Position numbers and translations under genes: made by a program
In this document: positions 51,037-59,473 of the stretch, piece after piece
How the letters are laid out: the number at the start of each line of letters is the position of its first letter
Position numbering within the stretch: the first letter of the stretch is position 1
From: an uncultured Bacteroides sp.
GTDB lineage: Bacteria; Bacteroidota; Bacteroidia; Bacteroidales; Bacteroidaceae
Direction of reading: 5' to 3'
Length of the DNA: 64,000 nt
Assembly: GCA_944320295.1 (NCBI GenBank)
Contig: CALUGY010000039.1
Location: 1-64,000 of the forward strand
Notes under the pieces: model-generated
What the model was told of the DNA's origin: nothing
The model's input: the letters and a program-made list of their open reading frames with translations, nothing else
Databases searched by the model: none

Positions 51037-51142
51037 TTAAGAGATGAACCTAAAGGACAAGGGGGCCGCGCGGATGCCCCTGCGGCAACCGCCCTCCTCC
51101 CCCTCGTCCTCCCTATCAAAAAACAATTAAAGCGAAACGATT

Positions 51143-52717
51143 GTGACAAACGAACTCGTTGTAGACGTACAGCCCAAAGAAGTCTCCATCGCCCTGCTCG
51201 AAGACAAGAGCCTGGTGGAACTGCAAAAAGAAGGGACGAACCTCTCCTTCTCCGTGGGCAACATTTATCTGGGGCGCATCAGGAAGCTGATGCCCGGCCT
51301 GAACGCCTGCTTCGTGGATGTGGGTTACGAGAAAGACGCTTTTCTTCACTACTTGGACTTAGGACCGCAATTCAACTCATTGGAGAAATACGTGAAGCAG
51401 GTCTTGAGCGACAAGAAAAAAATGCCCTCCATCACCAAAGCCTCCATCCTTCCGGACCTTGAAAAGGACGGCACCGTGGCCAACACGCTGAAGGTAGGAC
51501 AGGAAGTGGTGGTGCAAATAGTCAAAGAACCCATCTCCACGAAAGGGCCGCGGCTCACCTCCGAGCTGTCTTTCGCCGGGAGATACCTCGTCCTCATTCC
51601 CTTTAACGACAAGGTTTCCGTATCACAAAAAATCAAGTCGAGCGCAGAGCGGGCACGCCTCAAGCAACTGCTCATGAGCATCAAGCCCAAGAACTTCGGC
51701 GTGATAGTGCGCACCGTGGCCGAAGGCAAACGCGTGGCCGAACTCGACGGCGAGCTCAAAGTGCTGATAAAGCATTGGGAAGAGGCCATGGCCAAGGTGC
51801 AAAAGGCCACCAAATATCCCACCCTCATCTACGAGGAAACCAGCCGTGCCGTGGGACTGCTGCGCGACCTGTTCAACCCCTCGTTCGAGAGCATCCACGT
51901 GAACAACGAAGCGGTGTTCCACGAGATAAAGGACTACGTGACGCTCATCGCGCCGGAACGTGCCAACATCGTCAAGTTGTACAAAGGGCAACTCCCCATA
52001 TTCGACAACTTCGGCATCACCAAGCAAATCAAGTCGTCGTTCGGCAAGACGGTATCCTACAAGAGCGGCGCGTACCTCATCATAGAGCACACCGAGGCCC
52101 TGCATGTGGTGGACGTGAACAGCGGCAACCGCACGAAAAACGCCAACGGCCAGGAGGCCAACGCGCTGGAAGTGAACCTGGGAGCCGCCGACGAACTGGC
52201 ACGGCAACTGAGGCTCAGAGACATGGGAGGCATCATCGTGGTGGACTTCATAGACATGAACGAAGCCGAGAACAGGCAAAAACTATACGAACGCATGTGC
52301 CAAAACATGCAAAAAGACAGGGCAAGCCACAATATACTGCCGCTCAGCAAATTCGGCCTGATGCAGATTACACGGCAGCGCGTGCGCCCCGCGATGGACG
52401 TAAATACCACGGAAACCTGCCCCACATGCTTCGGCAAAGGGAAAATCAAGTCGTCCATCCTATTCACAGACATGCTGGAGAGCAAGATAGACTATTTGGT
52501 CAACAAGTTGAAGATAAAGAAATTCTCGTTACACATCCATCCGTACATCGCCGCCTACGTGAACCAAGGACTGTTCTCACTAAAGCGGAAATGGCAAATG
52601 AAGTACGGCTTTGGCATAAAAATCATTCCAAGCCAGAAGCTCGCGTTTCTGGAATACGTGTTCTATGATTCTCACGGCGAGGAGATAGACATGAAAGAAG
52701 AAATTGAAATCAAATGA
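51143..52717 (+). CDS. rng: Ribonuclease E/G family endoribonuclease
   Basis: Single-strand-specific endoribonuclease that matures rRNA or decays mRNA. The 524 residues from a GTG start include an S1 domain (FSVGNIYLGRIRKLMPGLNACFVDVG, about 35-120), RNA-binding KGPRLTSELSF, the catalytic magnesium segment VVDVNSGN and DFIDMNEAENRQ, and the zinc-link motif TCPTCFGKG (CPTC). It is Bacteroidetes-like and shorter than E. coli RNase E. It lies downstream of HU and the 30-residue gene. A terminator follows. Confidence 0.95.
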   Translation: MTNELVVDVQPKEVSIALLEDKSLVELQKEGTNLSFSVGNIYLGRIRKLMPGLNACFVDVGYEKDAFLHYLDLGPQFNSLEKYVKQVLSDKKKMPSITKASILPDLEKDGTVANTLKVGQEVVVQIVKEPISTKGPRLTSELSFAGRYLVLIPFNDKVSVSQKIKSSAERARLKQLLMSIKPKNFGVIVRTVAEGKRVAELDGELKVLIKHWEEAMAKVQKATKYPTLIYEETSRAVGLLRDLFNPSFESIHVNNEAVFHEIKDYVTLIAPERANIVKLYKGQLPIFDNFGITKQIKSSFGKTVSYKSGAYLIIEHTEALHVVDVNSGNRTKNANGQEANALEVNLGAADELARQLRLRDMGGIIVVDFIDMNEAENRQKLYERMCQNMQKDRASHNILPLSKFGLMQITRQRVRPAMDVNTTETCPTCFGKGKIKSSILFTDMLESKIDYLVNKLKIKKFSLHIHPYIAAYVNQGLFSLKRKWQMKYGFGIKIIPSQKLAFLEYVFYDSHGEEIDMKEEIEIK

Positions 52718-52721
52718 GAAC

Positions 52722-52757
52722 ATGCGGCGGGGCCTTCAAGCTCCGCCGCATTTGTTT
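52722..52757 (+). terminator. Terminator after rng
   Basis: ATGCGGCGG (52722-52730) pairs with CCGCCGCAT (52743-52751), then TTGTTT. It starts 4 bp after the rng stop. Confidence 0.9.
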
Positions 52758-52815
52758 CCCGCCACACGTGTGCAGGCGGTAATTTTATGATACATCGCCT
52801 ATACGCTTTCCACTC

Positions 52816-52930
52816 GGTGGCCACCTCGGCATCGTAAAGGTGGCCACCTTGACCTCCCCTTAGTGGCCACTTCGGCCTCCCTTTGGTGGCCACCTCGGCC
52901 CGCCCTCGGTGGCGACCTTCACAGCCACTT
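52816..52930. repeat. Five-unit 23-bp palindromic array (GGTGGCCACC)
   Basis: GGTGGCCACC occurs at 52816, 52839 and 52885, AGTGGCCACT at 52862 and GGTGGCGACC at 52908, all exactly 23 bp apart. Linkers are T- and C-rich (TCGGCATCGTAAA, TTGACCTCCCCTT, TTCGGCCTCCCTTT-like). It lies between the convergent rng and M16 peptidase genes. The 377-bp gap also holds the rng terminator and a nested hairpin at 53011-53075. Confidence 0.95.
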
Positions 52931-53010
52931 GGTTATCAAAGCATTGCAAGAGGCGCGCAGCCTGGCAAGCCCTTCTTCCACGTGGTAATGTTGTTTGACA
53001 AACGGAGATA

Positions 53011-53075
53011 AAGCAATCCCCCGGCCCCGTCCTTGGCCCGGTGCGGGCCTTGGAGGGACAAGGGGATTGTTTGCT
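53011..53075 (-). terminator. Nested hairpin past the M16 peptidase gene
   Basis: AGCAATCCCC (53012-53021) pairs with GGGGATTG plus TTTGCTT (53062-53075). Inside it GGCCCG-GTG-CGGGCC (53035-53049) forms a second strong stem. The minus strand has only a weak T-run after it, so termination is likely but not certain. Confidence 0.6.
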
Positions 53076-53094
53076 TGTGACGGGGATTGCCGGG

Positions 53095-55989
53095 TCAGAA
53101 CAGCGAATCCTTGCTGTTGAACAGGCGGTTCTTGTTCAACTTCACCACTTTGCCGTACTTCTCCAGCTTCTCGGTGTCTATCATCTTGGAGTTGCCGATG
53201 ATGCCGATGCAGTACTTGCGGCCCTTGATGTTTTGCTCGTAGAACTTCACGATGTCGTCGAAGGTCAGGGCGTCTATCTTGGGCAGGTTCTCCTGTGCGG
53301 GGTCGCCCTTGTAACCGATGTGTTCCAGGGCCGTCAAATATTGCGCCTTGCTGCGGAAGTCAGGATGCGTGGTCAAGGCTTCCTGGCGCAGGTAGGTCTT
53401 GACGTTGTCTATGCGGTCGGGGTTCTGCGGCATGTCGGTCACGAGGTTCATGAAGACATCCACCGCGTCGTTCACCTTGTCGTTCTGCGTGCCGATGTGG
53501 CCGTACATGAACGTGGGGCTTCCGGGGTTGGACGGTGTGACGACATTGGCCCCGGCATAGTAGGCCATGGAGCGCTTCTCGCGTATCTCGTTCAACACCA
53601 ATCCGGTAAATCCGCCGGAGAAGTATTGGTTGAAGGCGTCGCGCAGCACGTCGTCCTGCTTGTCATAGGCCTCCATGGGCATGTAGAAGAATATCTGTGC
53701 CTGCTCCACTTCGTTGTTGGGCAAGAAGTAGATGGTGTTCTCCTCCACGGGCTTGAGGGGCTTGTCCACGGGCGAGTCGCTGGGACGTTCGTTTGCCACC
53801 AGGGGCAGGTTCTGGCTCAGTATGGCGTAGGCGTTGTCAAACGGCATGGTGCCGCAGTAGAAGATTTCGGCTTCGTAGTTCGAGGCACGCACGATGTCTC
53901 CCGTCAGTTCGGGGATGTCCATCTCGAGGACATCTATGTCGTTCACTTCCTCTATGTAGCTTGACTTCTCCCCGTGGAGCATGTACTGCGACAAGGCATT
54001 GGCCAGCGTGTTGGCACGGTCTTTACGGTTCTGGCGGCTGCCCAGTTCCGTACCTTTGACACGGCTTAGCTGTTTCTTGTCCAACTGCGGCATCAGGATT
54101 TGGCGCGAAAGCAATTGGCAAGCCTGCTCCAAGGTCTCTTCATAGCCTCTGAGTGAGATGTAGAGGTAGTCGTCGCCGCTCCACACGGAACAGGAGGCGT
54201 TCAACTTGCTGAACTCTTCCTTCAAGGCCTGGGGAGTATATGCGCCCATGATGCCGGCGTTGTTCATCAGCTGGGCGGCATAGCCCAATTTAGGGAACAT
54301 GCGTTCTCCGGCACCATAACGCAATATGAGGCTGAACACGTTGTTCTCCGGGTTTTGCGTGTAGTACAGTTTGGAGCGGTCGTTCAGTTGCTTTACCTGC
54401 ACGTCGTTGAAGTCTATGAACTTCTCTTCCACCTGCCCCATAGGCATGTTTTTGAACTGCATGGCGTAAAGCGACTGCTTCCCGACAGGCGGCTCTATGG
54501 GTTTGTATCCTGGCTTCTTTATCTTTCCGCCTTTGTCCGTCTTGCCTTGCTCTATGTAGAGGGCTATGTAATCGTCCGTGAGGTATTCTTTCACAACACG
54601 TTTGATGTCGTCCACCGTAACGGCCATTACCTTATCCTTGTAGTTCAGCACGTCGGCCATATCTTTTTCGTTGATGAACGCATCCATCAACATCTGCCCT
54701 TTAAAGTCGTTCGACTCCATCATCAGGTCGTAGTCACGGCACAGGTTTGTCTTGATGGCTTCTATCTTCCAATCTTCGAACTCACCGTTGGCCACCTTCT
54801 CTATGGCAGCCAGGGCCAGTTTCTCGGTACTCTTGTTCGACACGTAACGCCGTTGGTTTTCATCGTAAAGGGGGACACATTGCACCACATTACGGCCGGC
54901 CTCGCGCAAGGTCAGGCTACCAGCCGTAGCACTACTTACGTCGCCGTCCAGCTCCAGTTTGTCCAGCGTGCCGGTCTGGCTACTGTTGCTCAGGAGCGAC
55001 ATGGCTATGTCCAGCGCCGTCTCGTCGGGATGCCCGGCAGGCACACCCTTGTAGATGAGGCACACGCTGGGGAACAGGCCCACCTTGGCCGAATATTGTG
55101 TGCGCCCCTTGATGTCTGCCACCTGGTGCGGTGCACGTTGGGGGGCTGGCTTGGCTTGCAGGCGGCCGAAGGTGGCCACGATGCGGCGGGCTATCTGGTT
55201 GACATTAACGTTGCCCACAAGAATGAGCGCCATGTTCTCCGGTACGTACCATTCGTTGTAGAAGTCTATCAGTTTGCTCAGGCGCGGGTTCTTCAGGTGC
55301 TCGGGCAGGCCGATGATGTCACGGGCATAGGGCGTGCCCTCGAATGCTTTGCTGCGCAGGAAGTTGCTCTGCACGCTCATGGGGTTGTCTTGGTACATGT
55401 TGTACTCCTCGTACACGTTTTCCAGTTCGGGCTGGAAGGCGCGGAACACAGGATTGATAAAGCGTTGCGACGATATTTCCAACCACTTGTCTATCTGGTA
55501 AGGAGGAAAGGAGTTGTAGTACACCGTATAGTCGAAGTTGGTGCCTGCGTTCAAATCCTTGCCTCCGATGCTCTCTATCAGGTCGGAGAATTCGCTGGAG
55601 ACGCTTACCTTACCGGCCTCCACAGTCAACTCATTAATCTTCTTGCTGATGGCTTCTTTCTGCACAGGGTCTTCCGTGTTAGCCATTTCGTCATATGCGG
55701 CAATGATTTTCTCGTAAATGGGTTTCTCGGCATCCCAGTCCAGCGTACCTATCTTGTCCGTACCTTTGAACATGACATGCTCCAGATAGTGTGCCAGACC
55801 AGTATATTCCTCTGGATCGTTCACCGAACCTGTACGTACGGCTACCATACCGTACACGTCGGATTTCGTATTGTCCTCCCACACGAAGACGGACAATCCG
55901 TTCTTCAATTTGAATGCCTTCAAGCCCTGCCCGTAGGTACAGAGGCTGACCAAGGCAAATGCTATAAGCAATAGCGGTTTCAGTTTCAT
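53095..55989 (-). CDS. M16-family (insulinase-like) zinc peptidase
   Basis: Secreted peptidase of about 964 residues with two M16 halves. A signal peptide (MKLKPLLLIAFALVSLCTYG) suggests a periplasmic or outer-membrane location. The first half has the inverted zinc motif HYLEH (His67, Glu70, His71) and, about 75 residues on, an acidic segment NVYEEYNM with the third ligand. The second half has the RxxxxY substrate motif (REKRSMAYYAGA), catalytically inactive as in pitrilysins. A longer frame to 56121 adds 44 residues without a signal and is rejected. A start at 55998 (MRTMKLK) is also possible. Confidence 0.93.
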   Translation of the reverse strand: MKLKPLLLIAFALVSLCTYGQGLKAFKLKNGLSVFVWEDNTKSDVYGMVAVRTGSVNDPEEYTGLAHYLEHVMFKGTDKIGTLDWDAEKPIYEKIIAAYDEMANTEDPVQKEAISKKINELTVEAGKVSVSSEFSDLIESIGGKDLNAGTNFDYTVYYNSFPPYQIDKWLEISSQRFINPVFRAFQPELENVYEEYNMYQDNPMSVQSNFLRSKAFEGTPYARDIIGLPEHLKNPRLSKLIDFYNEWYVPENMALILVGNVNVNQIARRIVATFGRLQAKPAPQRAPHQVADIKGRTQYSAKVGLFPSVCLIYKGVPAGHPDETALDIAMSLLSNSSQTGTLDKLELDGDVSSATAGSLTLREAGRNVVQCVPLYDENQRRYVSNKSTEKLALAAIEKVANGEFEDWKIEAIKTNLCRDYDLMMESNDFKGQMLMDAFINEKDMADVLNYKDKVMAVTVDDIKRVVKEYLTDDYIALYIEQGKTDKGGKIKKPGYKPIEPPVGKQSLYAMQFKNMPMGQVEEKFIDFNDVQVKQLNDRSKLYYTQNPENNVFSLILRYGAGERMFPKLGYAAQLMNNAGIMGAYTPQALKEEFSKLNASCSVWSGDDYLYISLRGYEETLEQACQLLSRQILMPQLDKKQLSRVKGTELGSRQNRKDRANTLANALSQYMLHGEKSSYIEEVNDIDVLEMDIPELTGDIVRASNYEAEIFYCGTMPFDNAYAILSQNLPLVANERPSDSPVDKPLKPVEENTIYFLPNNEVEQAQIFFYMPMEAYDKQDDVLRDAFNQYFSGGFTGLVLNEIREKRSMAYYAGANVVTPSNPGSPTFMYGHIGTQNDKVNDAVDVFMNLVTDMPQNPDRIDNVKTYLRQEALTTHPDFRSKAQYLTALEHIGYKGDPAQENLPKIDALTFDDIVKFYEQNIKGRKYCIGIIGNSKMIDTEKLEKYGKVVKLNKNRLFNSKDSLF

Positions 55990-56184
55990 TGTTCTCATAA
56001 AGTATTGTATTAATAGAAATAATGTGCAAATAAAGTCTTTTTGCTTCTTATAAGTAGTACGAACTGCAAAAAAATCACAAGAGGTGGAGCGTTTTTTTAC
56101 GTGGTCACCGCGAACAAGCATTACCTGTCTTTCCGTTTCCCCTCTTGTTGCCTATGCTTTGCGAGAGACTTACGAAGCTTATCG

Positions 56185-56817
56185 TCACACCTTCTTACTA
56201 CCCCCTCCCTCATGTCCGGACAATACGGGCAGGCAAATGTTATATTTCACAGCCAGAAGGCGCGTGGCAAACACCGTCACGCCACATACCGTCTGACAGA
56301 CGAAAGCCTCCAACCCTGCAAGCGAACACAGCCAATACAATGTGCCTCCCGCCACACAAGCCATGGCATATATCTCCTTGCGGAAGATGAGCGGTATCTC
56401 GTTGATGAACACGTCGCGTATCACGCCTCCGGCCGCGCCCGTGATGCTTCCCATGATGATGGCCACCCAAATGGCGTAACCAGCATCCAGCGTCTTGCCC
56501 AAGCCCACCACGGTAAACAACGCCAAACCAATGCTGTCGAATATAAAGAAGGTGTTATTCAGGTGGATGAGATAATGCCCGAAGAGAATGACCCACAACA
56601 AAGCCAGCCCCGTACAGATGAGGTAAATGGGGTCGAGCATCCAGGCCGGCGTCACGTCCAGTAGCAAGTCACGGATTGTACCGCCGCCTATGGCTGTAAC
56701 AAATCCCACCACATACGCCCCAAACCAGTCGAAGCGTTTGGCCGAAGCCAGCCTTATGCCGCTGATGGCAAAGGCAAAGGTACCGATGAAGTCCAATATC
56801 TGTACAAACGTAGGCAT
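56185..56817 (-). CDS. Trimeric intracellular cation channel-like (UPF0126/TRIC) membrane protein
   Basis: A 210-residue inner-membrane protein with seven hydrophobic segments in two repeated halves. The glycine motifs GGGTIRDLLLD (first half) and GAAGGVIRDVF (second half) are the GxRD signatures of bacterial TRIC channels. The frame can extend to TTG at 56823, but ATG at 56817 (MPTFVQILDFIG) fits the family. It is divergent from wecB. The function may be potassium or proton conductance, which is inferred from the family only. Confidence 0.9.
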   Translation of the reverse strand: MPTFVQILDFIGTFAFAISGIRLASAKRFDWFGAYVVGFVTAIGGGTIRDLLLDVTPAWMLDPIYLICTGLALLWVILFGHYLIHLNNTFFIFDSIGLALFTVVGLGKTLDAGYAIWVAIIMGSITGAAGGVIRDVFINEIPLIFRKEIYAMACVAGGTLYWLCSLAGLEAFVCQTVCGVTVFATRLLAVKYNICLPVLSGHEGGGSKKV

Positions 56818-56876
56818 ACGCAAGCAAAGTTTCTTAAATTCACGGCAAAGGAACGAAAAAAATCCACAAGAAAGCG

Positions 56877-56884
56877 TACTTTTG
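56877..56884 (+). promoter_or_regulatory. -7 element of wecB
   Basis: TACTTTTG matches TAnnTTTG and lies 23 nt before the wecB ATG. No -33 TTTG was found at the right distance. Confidence 0.5.
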
Positions 56885-56907
56885 CATATTCATTTTGCAA
56901 CCGGCTT

Positions 56908-57999
56908 ATGAAAGTAACCATCGTATCGGGCGCACGCCCCAACTTCATGAAGATAGCGCCCATCTGCCGCGCCATAGATGCCGCCCGCAAAGGTGGTAAA
57001 AACATCTCCTACCGCATAGTATACACAGGATCGCAGGACGACCCAAGCTTGGAAGCCTCGCTATACTCCGACCTCGACATGCCCCACCCCGATGCCTATC
57101 TGGGCGTGACAGGAAACGGCCATTCGCAAGTGGCGGCCGACATCATGCTGGCCTTCGAACGGGAATTGGACGCTTGCCCCGCACAAGTGGTGCTGGTGGT
57201 GGACGACATGACGGCCACCATGAGCTGCGCCATCGTTGCCAAGAAGCGCGGGCTGAAGGTGGCGCACGTCATAGCCGGAACACGCTCGTTCGACATGAAC
57301 ATGCCGCGCGAAGTGAACCGCACCATCGTCGACGCCATATCCGACTACCTGTTCACCGCAGGCATGGTGGCCAACCGCAACCTGAACCAAGAAGGCATGA
57401 TTCCCGACTACATCCACTACGTGGGCAACATCCTTATCGACACCATCCGCTACAACCGCCACCGCCTGCTACAGCCACTGTGGTTCGACAGCCTGGGCCT
57501 GCGTAAGGGCAACTACCTGCTGCTCACCCTCAACCGGCACGACCTGCTACAACGCCGGCCCGTACTGGCCTCGCTGCTGCAGACCCTGCTGGACAAGGCT
57601 GCCGGAATGCCCATACTGGCACCGCTCCATCCCTACGTGGAGCACGCCATTGAAGCCACAGGCATCAAAGCCTCAAACCTGCACATGCTTCCCCCGCAGA
57701 GTTACCTGCATTTCGGTTTCCTTGTCAACCAGGCCAAAGGCATCGTAACCGACTCAGGCAACATAGCCGAAGAAGCCACCTTCCTCGATGTTCCCTGCAT
57801 CACGCTCAACACCTACGCCGAGCATCCCGAGACCTGGCGCATAGGCACCAATGAACTCGTGGGGGAAAACACCTTTGCCCTGGCTTCCGCCCTCGACCGG
57901 CTGATGCGCGGCGACTGGAAACACGCCACCCTGCCCGACCGCTGGGACGGACGTGCCGCCGAACGCATCGTGCAGACGCTAATCAACGGAGAAGGATAG
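56908..57999 (+). CDS. wecB: UDP-N-acetylglucosamine 2-epimerase (non-hydrolysing)
   Basis: Converts UDP-GlcNAc to UDP-ManNAc for surface glycans. The 363 residues begin with VSGARPNFMKIAPI (Arg10-Pro-x-x-x-Lys15), then HVIAGTRSFDMNMPREVNR with the catalytic-site glutamate, and NRHDLLQRR, plus the UDP-binding DSGNIAEEATFLDVPCITL. The usual DSGGIQEE has Asn and Ala changes here. No other surface-polysaccharide gene lies in front of it. Its end overlaps the converging glycosyltransferase by 17 bp. Confidence 0.94.
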   Translation: MKVTIVSGARPNFMKIAPICRAIDAARKGGKNISYRIVYTGSQDDPSLEASLYSDLDMPHPDAYLGVTGNGHSQVAADIMLAFERELDACPAQVVLVVDDMTATMSCAIVAKKRGLKVAHVIAGTRSFDMNMPREVNRTIVDAISDYLFTAGMVANRNLNQEGMIPDYIHYVGNILIDTIRYNRHRLLQPLWFDSLGLRKGNYLLLTLNRHDLLQRRPVLASLLQTLLDKAAGMPILAPLHPYVEHAIEATGIKASNLHMLPPQSYLHFGFLVNQAKGIVTDSGNIAEEATFLDVPCITLNTYAEHPETWRIGTNELVGENTFALASALDRLMRGDWKHATLPDRWDGRAAERIVQTLINGEG

Positions 58000-59128
58000 A
58001 AACATCGTTGCAATAGCCCATGCTGTGCAGCTGTTGCCGGCGCCATTTGCACCGTTCGGGAGAAAGAGGGCTTTGCCACAGCTGCCGGACGCGTGAAGGG
58101 AAGTCGTCCTCGTCAGCCACCTCGCACAGCAACTCGAAACTCGTGTCGGGAATCATCGCATGGTTTGCCAGCACCTCGCCGCAGGCCAATGTAAGGGTAT
58201 GAATCAGTTTCAGCTTGATGCCGGTGGGTTGATTGGTGTACAACAATACGACACGGGCATTGGCCACAAGCATGTCCATCTCCTCTTTCGAAGGGTCGGC
58301 CACAAGCCTCACCTTCCCCAAGGCACGTTTGCCCGACAACATTTTCCGTAATCCAGCCCCCGGATTATGCCCGGCCACGACCAACGGTATCTCATCTCCC
58401 AACGATGGCAACACATGCCGCACAAGGAAACGCACGGCCTCTTCGTTCTCCTCCACGGACAGATTCCCTTGGTAAAGCACATAATTACCTCCGAATGGCA
58501 AGGAAGAAGGAGCGGCCAAGGCCGGCAATGGGATATCCGTGTCGAAAAAGCAAGGCAGGGTACGCACATCGGCCATGGGGTATTTCGAACGGAAGTGGGA
58601 AGCATCGGCTTCGGTTATGGCAAGTATCACATCGGCATGGCGCAGGACACCCTCGAAGCGGCGCAAACGCCAAGACTCCAGAAGGTAGTAGCACTTGCGG
58701 GGAAACGAACGGGAGTTGCGCGCCAATCCGGCATAATACTCATGCTCCACATTATGCATCCGCACGAATTTCCGCTTCCGCGCCAAAGCCGGATGCGACA
58801 AATAACGGCACGTATGAAGCCCTTCGAACAGCACAGGCGCATCGTCGGCACCCAAACGCCGTAGCAGGAGCTCGTCCGAACGGCTGCCCACGATGTAAGG
58901 AAGGAAAGACAGCTGGCGCATCCACCCCGTATGTCGGGGATAATAGAACACTTCGGAGGCCAATGCCTCCAGTTCCTTCCGACGCCGGCTTCCACCGTAA
59001 CAGAAAGTATGCACCACCACCTCGCAGCCCGCCTCGTGCAAGGCCTTCAGTTTGTAATACTCATCTATCAGCCCGCCATACAGGGGGGGATAGGGCACCT
59101 GGAAACAGACTACGTGCATTTTCATCAT
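57983..59128 (-). CDS. Glycosyltransferase (GT4-like fold)
   Basis: A 381-residue cytoplasmic glycosyltransferase of the GT-B type. The N-terminal half has VCFQVPYPPLYGGLIDEYYKL, FEGLHTCRYLS and RMHNVEHEYY with the family glutamate. The C-terminal nucleotide-sugar half includes YQGNLSVEENEEAV, AGHNPGAGLRKM and the TNQPTGIKLKLIHTL region in place of the classical EPFG-type motif. The sugar and acceptor are not predictable. The frame starts with TTG at 59134. ATG at 59128 is chosen. It overlaps wecB tail to tail by 17 bp. Confidence 0.8.
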   Translation of the reverse strand: MMKMHVVCFQVPYPPLYGGLIDEYYKLKALHEAGCEVVVHTFCYGGSRRRKELEALASEVFYYPRHTGWMRQLSFLPYIVGSRSDELLLRRLGADDAPVLFEGLHTCRYLSHPALARKRKFVRMHNVEHEYYAGLARNSRSFPRKCYYLLESWRLRRFEGVLRHADVILAITEADASHFRSKYPMADVRTLPCFFDTDIPLPALAAPSSLPFGGNYVLYQGNLSVEENEEAVRFLVRHVLPSLGDEIPLVVAGHNPGAGLRKMLSGKRALGKVRLVADPSKEEMDMLVANARVVLLYTNQPTGIKLKLIHTLTLACGEVLANHAMIPDTSFELLCEVADEDDFPSRVRQLWQSPLSPERCKWRRQQLHSMGYCNDVSILLR

Positions 59129-59275
59129 GGACAAATATGAAGATGGCTACAAGTTGCAAAAATACGCATAATCCCCGGACTTCCTGCACCTTTGCCTTAA
59201 AATAAGAGCCCCGGGCATCCCGTCCTCCCGGCTCTCCCTTCAGAGGAGAAAGCCGGGAAGATATATCCCCCTTGT

Positions 59276-59363
59276 CCGCAACGCGTTCCGTCCTTGCCCG
59301 CAACATGTTCGGAGCGCGGACGCAACACGTTCGAAGCACGCTTCCAACACGTCGCGAACAAAC
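59276..59363. repeat. 88-bp dispersed element, copy 5 (4 x 22 bp)
   Basis: Cores ACGCGT (59281), ACATGT (59303), ACACGT (59325) and ACACGT (59347) are 22 bp apart. Unit 1 carries the linker TCCGTCCTTGC found in unit 1 of the copy at 23878. It lies in the roughly 340-bp gap between the divergent glycosyltransferase and DUF5686 genes. A CCCGGCT/AGCCGGG hairpin (about 59227-59258) stands next to it. Confidence 0.95.
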
Positions 59364-59455
59364 GTCTGATATACAGCACATATCTTCCCTGCCCCAACGC
59401 ATGGGAAGAAAACCTTAAAAATGTTATATTGCCTCTGTGTTTCAAGGCAAATGCT

Positions 59456-59463
59456 TACCTTTG
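59456..59463 (+). promoter_or_regulatory. -7 element of the DUF5686 gene
   Basis: TACCTTTG matches TAnnTTTG. The start site would be near 59469, only a few nt before the ATG at 59474, so an ATG at 59483 may be the real start. Confidence 0.5.
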
Positions 59464-59473
59464 CGGGCTGACA

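Noticed and set aside
59294..59473. N-terminal extension of the DUF5686 protein
   Set aside because: It translates the 88-bp element. A signal peptide follows at 59474.
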